Shown in pieces: positions 56,114-64,000 of a stretch of DNA of 64,000 nt. Numbering within the stretch: the stretch's first letter is position 1; the number at the start of each line of letters is the position of its first letter. The notes below the pieces were generated by a model. It saw only the letters and a program-made list of their open reading frames with translations, did no database searches and was not told where the DNA came from. The stretch is from assembly GCA_950295325.1 (NCBI GenBank), contig OX485805.1, forward strand, positions 46,650,758-46,714,757, in the 5' to 3' direction. Origin of the DNA: Polytrichum commune. Lineage: Eukaryota; Streptophyta; Polytrichopsida; Polytrichales; Polytrichaceae. The position numbers and the translations under genes are program-made.

Positions 56114-56941
56114 GGGGTAAATTTTCTTCACTATTCACTACCTTGCGCTTGATTGAGCTTGAGCATGTTGCTTGCCATGAAACTCATTCTTCCATTTCAC
56201 ATTCTTGACAATTACAACCAACCAATCACATGATGAAATGTATCAATTTCATTCCCAAAACAATCATGTTTAATCAAATCTAACCCCAAATAAATGGTCT
56301 TACTTTGTTGGGCCATGCTTTTAAGCTATGTTGTCACGTCCAACCATGGTCATTGGTCCTTAGTCATTAAGCTTTAGTCACACCGAGTTCCATTGTATAG
56401 CAAACTTATTGATCATTTCTTTGTATATTGAACAAGGTTGAAAATACACTAAATATACGATTTAGTTTGCGCAACACTCTTCATTGTCGATCCGCGTTAA
56501 TTGTCTTGCAATCACTAGGTGACAATTGGAGAGGTTGCAGTCATAGGACAATTGTTGTTAACTGACAACTTACAAAAGTCACTCCAATTAACATGGCACA
56601 CAAATGTTAATGCCACACCAATTCTTATGTTTGATGCAACCATAACATAAAGAGATTATTAGTTGCTCCTATTACGAGGAGAAAGCATATGATTTTCCTT
56701 GAGCTTATATAACCTCAAGTTAGCCCTAAGCATCATATAACAAACTTCCTATTGTAACATAATCTAAGTGTTTAAAATAAAGGGAAGTATTTTAGTTGCT
56801 ATTATGCATTACTATCAAATTTGTGACACGGCCCTTGTGTATCTATTTACATGCTTCTGTTCTTCTCCATTCGTGTGACCCTTTTAGGCTTTAATTGGCA
56901 ATTTAAGTTGAAGCCTTGAGCCAAAGTACCTACTATGGAAT
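56114..56941. other. Intergenic, no gene recognised
   Basis: A short ACACTAAATATACGATTTAG near 56446 resembles a family F terminus, but no second end was found. Confidence 0.45.
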
Positions 56942-57312
56942 GAAGAGAAAAATTTGTCACAAGCGAAACGTACCTTTCATTCATCCAACATAAAAACCAT
57001 GAAGATTTTTTTCTCGGGTTGCGTTGGTTCTCCCAAGGTGGTTGTTTTTTTTTGTAATTAAATCTTCAATTTGTGCTCAAGAAAAAAAACATAAAACATA
57101 AAATTTATGAAATAATATGCAATCAGGAGGTTACTAATACTAGCTGATATAACACCATATTCAACTTCAAAAAACCCAAAGTAGTCTAGACCAAGACCGA
57201 TTTAAGATGAATATGCCACAAACCTATAAGGGTTTAAGTTTTTTGTTTGTTTTTTTTTAAGTTGGATGGATAAAAGGTAAGCTTGTAGCCTCATATGGTT
57301 GATTCCCTCTCC
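56942..57312. mobile_element. Family P MITE (copy P6) interrupted by a LINE tail
   Basis: Left GAAGAGAAAAATTTGTCACA, then ACCTTTCATTCATCCAAC; right GTTGGATGGATAAAAGGTAA, then GTTGATTCCCTCTCC. The interior near 57170-57250 matches P3 in reverse (AGTAGTCTAGACCAAGACCG...). A LINE tail lies at about 57004-57082. Confidence 0.62.
57004..57082 (+). mobile_element. 5'-truncated LINE tail (~80 bp)
   Basis: CTCGGGTTGCGTTGGTTCTC and TTCAATTTGTGCTCAAGAAA correspond to the LINE 3' end (CTCGGGTTGCGTTGGCTCGC ... CTCAATTTGTGCC plus A). ACATAAAA occurs on both sides and may be the target-site duplication. Confidence 0.65.
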
Positions 57313-60300
57313 CTGCATAATCGTTTAACTAGTTATTGTCACATCTTTCTATAAGAGAAGCCGGGTAGTCCAATGAAGCTCAATCATCAAATCTTGTGGG
57401 CAGACAAATAACGTTTACCAGAGAATGTACACCAGAGTTGGCATCACAACATGCAATGATACCCGCATATTAAGAGGGCAACCCGCCAAATTGAGCCACC
57501 CACTAGCCCTTCGCCATCAGATAGAGGGGGTTAGGTAAACTAGAGGTTTTGGAAGTGCCATCCTTGGCATTGATTAGCATGTCCCTCTCGTTGCCACTAC
57601 TACATGCAATTACTATCTTTGACCATGCTAGGTGCAGAAGAGGTGTGCACCATCACATGTACCAAGCGTGGCAAGGGCAAACACTCATGTCAAGAAGAAG
57701 ATCAACCATGTTGAAGTGTCATGCACACCAACACCAGGGCCCAACTCTTTCTCCACAGTGAGAGGGCCAACGAAAAGTGCTAACCCAACCAAAATGAACT
57801 TCCTATGGCCTACTAATCAAAGACTACTGCAAATATAACGCCATTTATAATATACTGCTTTATTATTAGAATGAAGAGGTTATGGGACCAAAAAAACTAA
57901 TTGGGTTTCTTGGACTAATGTTGCACATCACTATGCCAAACACAACCCGGAGGGAGGAGCAGAAAGACCTACGAGGTCACTATGAACAAAGTGGGGGAAT
58001 ATCAAGGCGACGATGGCAACATTTGTAGGTTGTTGTGAGGTGACCAATGAACTCAACAAGTAAGGAAAAATGAGTGATGATGTGATTTGCGACGCCTCAT
58101 AACCTCTACAATCAAAAAGTGAAGAAGTTGTTCTTAATCAAACATTGATGATTCCTTTAGCAAACTCATCTCCAAGACACAAAGGTCAAGGAGGCACCTA
58201 CAAGAGACCAACGGGCATGCTACTAATCACTCCGCAATCACAACCTTCCAAAAAACCCAACAACATTATATATAGTTATCCTTTTAATTTTGGTCTTAGA
58301 GATAGCATGATAGGATGTGATAGTGTGCAAGAACTCGGGCATCTTTGACAAGAGCTTTTTGCAAGAGGTGGAGCACAAAGATGTCGAGGCGGCCTCATCC
58401 CATATTTCCTCTTAGCATTAAAATATAAGTTAAATAATGTTCATTGTAATGTTGGTAGCTTTGTCTCCTCTCCCAAAAGAACGGTGACATGTGACCAGTG
58501 TTGCAATTTTTATTCTAGAGGTCTGAGACAACATTATAAAATACATTTCAAAATATTCCAAAGCATTCTTATTTTTTTTCAAAATTGAAAATGGTTGAAG
58601 ACATCAATCCGTGAGTTTTTTTATGGCAAATCATTGTCAAAAACATTCCCCTCTTTCAAGATCAGTTCTTCAAGCTCTTACTCCGCCCAAGTATTGATTC
58701 AGGATTGTGCATGGATCATCCCCAATGCCAAATTTGTTTTGTTCAACATCGTCGTAGTCATCAACATCACTATGGTCATCGTCATTCTCCATCTTTGGGG
58801 CTGAAGACTTAGGCATTGTCATTGAGTTTGAATGTACTAATGCTATATGGTCATATGGAAAAATTGACCAAGTTGCGCATGTTTATATTCACCCTATTGG
58901 CATGGACAAACTGTACTAGTGAATTCATAAATCAAGAAACATAAAAAAGAACACCTCAATATTTGTTGAATATTTTTTAAATGAATTAAATATATATGCA
59001 CCTTTACATGTGACCCTACCCATCCCACCGCTAATAATAATACCTATACCTAGTAGATTTGAGTTTCCTAGGACCCTTGCATAATAATAATAATAATAAT
59101 AATAATAATTTACATGGGATTACATGGGAAAGTTACTTGAATATACTATGTATTCCATGAGTTTAGATTTGGAATATTGGAGAATTGAGCTATCATCGTG
59201 AGAATGATTAATGAAATAAATAAAAGAATGGCTGTAAAGTGCTTTATTTCCATAAATGTTATTACCTTTAAAGGAGCCTCATTCACCTTTTTCTCACATA
59301 CTAAAATGGTGATCACAATATAGTACTTTTCTACACTTTTATTATTTTGAAGAAAGCCACATAAAACATAAACTTCTTCATTGATGTTTTTGAGCAAAAT
59401 CTAAACGTCACGTACATCTTAACATTGGAAGCTGCTTTGAAAAGATTCCCTGTAGTTTTCTTTTGCGATTTATTAATGTTATAGAGAAGCTGTCATTTTT
59501 TTTTTACTTTCAAAAAAAAGTTGCCATCCTATCCATTTCATACCACCTCCTATAAACTTTTTCAATCTACCTAACCACAACACATGGATGGCCACAAAAA
59601 AAACTAAGAGTCTAATGTACTACAAATAGCTCACATCCGTATAATTAACCCCAAACTTCCCAAGCAACCAATATTTGGGTGATGGATGATTTCTTCCCTA
59701 CACTAAGTCTCACTGAACTCGTTCATCCGTAGTCAAAATAAATATAAACATAAAGTCAACATGGATACCGACACACAGACACATGAGCCATGCAATTCGT
59801 AGACGATTAGAATGTTTAAAAAAATGTCAAAGTGGGAAGAAGTGGTCATGTTTCTTGTTGTGTTGGAAGCTCGTGTGAGGGTATTGATTCCAACTGATAA
59901 TCGCCACTTCACTGCAAACTTTGCATGGATGTCAAAGATGTTTATTTTGGTAGACGTGCTTTTTGGTTGTTTCATGTAGAACTGGCCTTTGTGCTCACTT
60001 CGACCATCCGATTCAACATTTCGACACTTTCAAACTTTTGAGGGATCTTTGCATATATGTGGTCAGAGATATGGGACGATTTACAGACTCCAAACGCACG
60101 GTGGCTAGCTTATGGTGGTTTGCACATTTTGGCACGAAAATTTATGAAGGATGCTCAATTATTGAGTTGTTCCCATCTAGTGGATCACATGAGCCTTCTG
60201 CTCATTTTCCAAATGATATTAATTAGTCAAAGGTCTTTCTTGGGGGGATAAAACATGGCATTGTCTCGGGCACGACTTCCTTCCATTGTTATAACCTAAA

Positions 60301-60870
60301 ATTCCCAAGGGTTATTTGTTCTCATTGTTTTTCCTCATTAAAGCTCATCTCCCATGTTTCAAGGTCTTGCAGACAATCCTATTTTAACCTCAAAACTTGT
60401 CAATGAAAATTCCATAACCAACATTGAACGTAATGCACTCAAAACAACCCTCTCATGGGCTTGGAAATTTAAGGGTTAATTTTAGTAAACATGCATCGAT
60501 TGCCTTCAAATTCCTAAACGCAAGTCCGTCTGATTTCATCCCAAAATACCCAAGTGCATTTAGAGGGTTAGGTGGTTAAGTTAGGGTGAATACTCACAAC
60601 AACTATTGAGGGGGTGGCTAGTGTGCAATCCTTTAAAATTGTTGTAAAGCTTGGCGATTATTATTTATAGCCATCGAAATGCATAAACTGGAGTCACAAA
60701 CCCCAAATCAATGTAGTGACTTCAAATTAGGATGAATCAACAACCACCTCCATAACATTATTCAAATTCATATTGAATATGAGGAATATTCTGCATAATA
60801 TTGTCAGTCCCACAAAACATTGTGATGGATATGAATAATGTTATGTCATAGGGATCACATTCTACTAATA
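57313..60870. other. Intergenic, no gene recognised
   Basis: About 3.5 kb. Frames of 60-87 codons (for example 57549-57761, 59146-59397 minus, 59963-60226) lack motifs. (ATA)n microsatellite at 59081-59109. A fragment related to foldback element J (GAGGAATATTCTGCATAATA, then TTGTCAGTCCCACAAAAC) is at about 60780-60825. Confidence 0.5.
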
Positions 60871-60875
60871 TCCTC

Positions 60876-61236
60876 TTAATGGGGCCCCGGGCTAGATCAC
60901 ATCCTCATTCAGTTGGGCCCCGCCCCTCCCACGCCTCCTTCACTGCCCGGTCATCCTACCTGAACCTGCGTGGGAAGTGATGTGACAATACTTGGTCACT
61001 TAAGCGATTAAGCTCCTTTGGCATGTGAAGGAACTCCATCAATTAACTCAAGAATTATGAAAGTGACGTCCACTTGAATATTTGTGATTCTGACCACATA
61101 TTGTCATATTGGTTCCCAACAAGGAAGAGTTCCCACACAAGTGCGAGCAAGAAGACCAAGCAATGAAGGAGGCGTGGCAGGGGTGGGGCCCAACCAAATG
61201 AAGATGTGATCGAGCCGGGACCTCAATAGGCGTTAA
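60876..61236. mobile_element. MITE with ~95-bp GC-rich inverted ends (O)
   Basis: Left arm 60881-60976: GGGGCCCCGGGCTAGATCAC, GTTGGGCCCCGCCCCTCCCA, CGCCTCCTTCACTGCCCGG. Right arm 61131-61232 is its inverse: GAAGGAGGCGTGGCAGGGGT, GGGGCCCAACCAAATG, GATCGAGCCGGGACCTCA. Internal loop ~150 bp. Exact ends and target site unclear. GC-rich arms contrast with the AT-rich flanks. Confidence 0.72.
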
Positions 61237-62790
61237 GAAATCAAATTGGGTAACTTACGTGAAATCCTTCTTTGATAAATCGAACTCGCCATTATATTGT
61301 TGTATTGGTCTTATGATTAAGTTCCAAGTTCCGAAGGCACTTTCTTGAGGCATCTCCTTGGGGGCAAACTCGGGGCTAAGTTATATGGTTTATTTATGAC
61401 ATTCAAAACGTGGTTTCACATGGTTCTATGAAACCGAAAGTTTGTAGGTTTTTTAAAAATCAACACAATATGACCTTGAGTGAACAAATGCCTCCAAAAT
61501 TATTGAATTTGGTACTCAAAGGTATAAAATACAAGTATGTCAAAGCACATTTGTTATATAATGTCACCTTTATAACCAATAACCAATGCGCAAAATTCTA
61601 TGATCTCCTAATCGATTGTCGGTATTCAAATCTGCAACCCCGAATTGTTTAGAAATTTCACACACCGACCACGGCGGGTGCACCTTCTATGAAATGTGAC
61701 ACCTATATTATTATTGTTAGTCAATAAGATTAGAGATGAGAACGCACAAGCATAAACACATACACAAAAGCATGTTAACAATGCTTGGAGTGAGATGAGA
61801 TCATGCTCTCCTTGCTTTGCCTTTTATTACTCATTTTATTTTCCTTGACTCACACAAACAATATGGGATAATTCTTATCTCTCTCGGACCATTGTTATGG
61901 CTTATTCTAACCTTATTGTTTCTCATGCCTATTCCATTACATTTTTTGTTGACTACAAGCAAACTCATGCTTTACCTTCTACAATTCCTTCTAGTATTAC
62001 ATTTCTATTGACTACGAGCAATCTAATGCTCCACCCTCAACAATTATGCGAGTCTCTTAATAACTTTGTGGTCCTTAGAGTAATTCGTAAAGTAAAGGAG
62101 ATGAAACCATGAGTTTTTCCCAAACCCTAAGTTTATGAGAACCAACAACACACAAGTATCCAAAGTATCTTAATGCTTAAATTACCACACATGAATAGTG
62201 TTGTCGTGCTATTAAAAACCAGTTTTATAGTTTGTATTACTGAGATGGATGGGCCAACCTCGTCTTGCCTAGATCGATATAGAATTTTGGACAACATGTC
62301 CCATACCCATTCCCTATTCTAAATCCTAAAATATTCTAAAACAAATTTGAGGTGAAAAAAATATCTCCTCAAACTTTCACCCAACTTTCAAAACATGCTC
62401 TGATACGCAACATTGACTAAAATGGAGCATATTAGAAATTTTGTGGAACTAAAAATACACTATTCACAATGTCCCTACTCATTTGTTATAGGATTGCGAC
62501 CTATGGGCATATACTCTTAATTGCCTAAAAGGATTGTCATATCATATTCACCCAAAAGAGCTTTATTTCCTTTCTACTCTAGTGGAGTTATACGTGTTGT
62601 ACTTGTCATGTGGAGTATAAACGTATGTTGGGTCGATCCACATATGTATGTATATATGTATATATGTATGTGAATATATATATATATAATCCTAATACCT
62701 TACATAGGCACTCCATGTAAAATTGAATTATTGGGCTTCATAGCATCTAAGTAGAGTCACCTATCAAGGATGAAGGGGCTTTTGTGATAC
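61237..62790. other. Intergenic, no gene; TA/TATG simple repeats
   Basis: (TATG)n/(TA)n tract at about 62641-62689. Frames of 64-80 codons, some leucine-rich by composition, lack recognised motifs. Confidence 0.45.
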
Positions 62791-63426
62791 CAAGTTTTCT
62801 ACTAGGTTACCATTAGTGTGCCCTTTCTGACACTTCATGGTAGTGTGCTTACCTTGGGTTGCTAATCTGCTCAATAACATTACACTCTAACCTCCCTAAT
62901 ACCATGCATGTGATAACCAAAGTGCATGTGATATTAAGGAGGTTTGTAGTGTTAATATGATGAGTGCGAGTGTGTGATTTGAATTCTTTGATGGATTATT
63001 TTAGTGTTGAATCCCGTGATATATGAGAGGGTAATGTGACAACAAGGGGGGGGGGAGATTTAAACTTAGCACATCTAATCCTTAGGGTTTTGGGATATAA
63101 GAGAGGGAGTGACATTATGGAGGTTAGGATGTATATGAATTACGCCTAGGTTACACAATGATCAACAAGTTGACCATAAGCGTAAATACGTGACACTTGA
63201 CATTCATATGCTCAATAATATCTTCTTCTTGCATACTAAAACGTGAAATTATCATCTCAAGCACTCCAATGTGCTACGCTAAAACCAAATTGCACTTCAA
63301 AAAATACCCTATATTGGCAAATTATGTCATATTGAAAATCAAAGAATATGACACTAATGGAGCTCCAAGCATCTAGTTTAGATTGTTCGCCAATAGTGTA
63401 TGTCACACTAACTATTATAATATGTG
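62791..63426 (+). mobile_element. Family A element (copy A4), left end worn, interrupted by C
   Basis: From about 63132 it follows A3: GCCTAGGTTACACAATGATC, GACACTTGACATTCATATGC and CTCCAATGTGCTACG. It ends ACTATTATAATATGTG followed by TA. Left part (62791-62882) is diverged and the terminus is not clear. A C element splits it. Confidence 0.6.
62883..63131. mobile_element. Family C MITE (copy C4)
   Basis: Flanked by TA (62881-62882 and 63132-63133). Ends CACTCTAACCTCCCTAATAC and GACATTATGGAGGTTAGGATG. 249 bp, with GATAACCAAAGTGCATGTGA and GGGTTTTGGGATATAAGAGA as in C1. A run of 9-10 G lies near 63046-63055. Confidence 0.78.
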
Positions 63427-64000
63427 TAGCCTCGCTCAAGGAAATTATCATTTCATGTTGACTCTATCTTGTTACGGAGAACGTGTCCACTTATGCTCGA
63501 ACAATCGCGAACATGAGGTATTGAACACCAAGGACGGAATGTAGAGATATTTCCCCCCCCCCCCCTAATGTAATTTTTTTTATTACTAGAGCTTTGTGCC
63601 ATCAAAGAGAGGTTGTCTTTAGCCTAGTCACCTCGTCCAAAAATCTCCCGGCTTGTTCGGGTGAGGCCCACATAAATTGCAAATTTGTCTACTCAACGTG
63701 AAAGACGTCACTAGCTCGTACGTACCTCTATAGGTATTCTCGTTTGTGTCCTAGTTGTTTCTAGAAACAACCTTACTTGGATCTCCTACAACGCAGTGGA
63801 CGGAGGAGATCAGGGGAGGAGGGTTACATCGGTCAAATCCGACGGTCGAGAAAGCACATGCAATGTGGCCTCACCAGAAGCCAGAAGTTGCTTTCATCGC
63901 CCATAGACTTCTTCTCAACCATCCATGCTTCCTCATTTTCTAAACATGGAATTCATTAGCACGTGATATATCTCCATGTGTTTGAATATGCGCAATTCTA
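63427..64000. other. Right edge, no gene recognised
   Basis: A C14 run at about 63552-63565. Two overlapping plus-strand frames of about 60 codons (63755-63959) have no motif, but the composition from about 63600 is richer in GC, as seen near the genes elsewhere in the window, so a gene may start beyond the edge. Confidence 0.35.

Noticed and set aside
57549-58348. Possible transposase or zinc-finger gene
   Set aside because: Cys/His-containing peptides appear in one frame, but their spacing matches no zinc-finger type, and frames break every 60-70 codons.

Overview
The window looks like AT-rich nuclear DNA of a land plant. It holds three spliced or single-exon plant genes (a plant-type lipoxygenase, an F-box/kelch protein and a receptor-like pseudokinase), and the space between them is filled by small DNA transposons and LINE fragments. 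A seed-free plant (bryophyte or lycophyte) is my guess from the feel of the protein sequences, but nothing here proves the lineage. There are no bacterial operons, CRISPR arrays, rRNA genes or convincing tRNA genes.

Layout. At the left edge (1-648, minus strand) lies the first exon of a lipoxygenase gene; the rest of it is off the window. Upstream of it are degenerate ~150-bp tandem repeats. From 2212 to 4912 two adjacent MITEs are filled with other elements: B (carrying C) and E sit in the first, and A (carrying C and a LINE tail) sits in the second. From 6775 to 11130 there is a decayed, 5'-truncated LINE on the minus strand, flanked by a 13-bp target-site duplication. From 11 kb to 36 kb I see no credible host gene. 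This part holds MITEs of several families, a pogo/Tigger-like element (17431-18300), long hairpins, an element with a perfect 22-bp inverted repeat (31470-32866) and an inverted MITE pair (33127-34858). At 36809-39459 (plus) is a complete three-exon F-box/kelch gene whose introns are full of a ~160-bp tandem repeat. From 40 kb to 47 kb the repeats resume. At 49472-50812 (minus) is an intact 446-codon receptor-like kinase with a dead catalytic site and no visible leucine-rich repeats; a ~470-bp tandem duplication lies just downstream. From 53 kb to 64 kb there are only transposons, including a MITE interrupted by a LINE tail with an exact 10-bp duplication, and sequence I could not assign.

Transposon families. 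The letters are mine. Families A and B share a terminal CACCGTTTATGG...TTTAGTGTCAC inverted repeat flanked by TA. Family C has ~40-bp ends of the type CACTCTAAACTCC, also flanked by TA. F has ends CACTAAATATGATATTTAGTG flanked by TA. D (~500 bp) and E (~390 bp) are flanked by TTA/TAA, as expected for PIF/Harbinger (Tourist-like) MITEs. P (~200-290 bp) has ends of the type GAGAGGGAATTGTTGCATAC. Because intact and interrupted copies occur side by side, the order of several insertions can be read directly: A and B went into P, C went into A and B, and LINE tails went into A and P.

The three genes show no sign of acting in one pathway. The interest of the window lies in how completely its intergenic DNA resolves into nested elements, and in the unusual structure of the F-box introns and the receptor pseudokinase. 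Coordinates of degenerate repeats are by-eye alignments and may be off by several bases.
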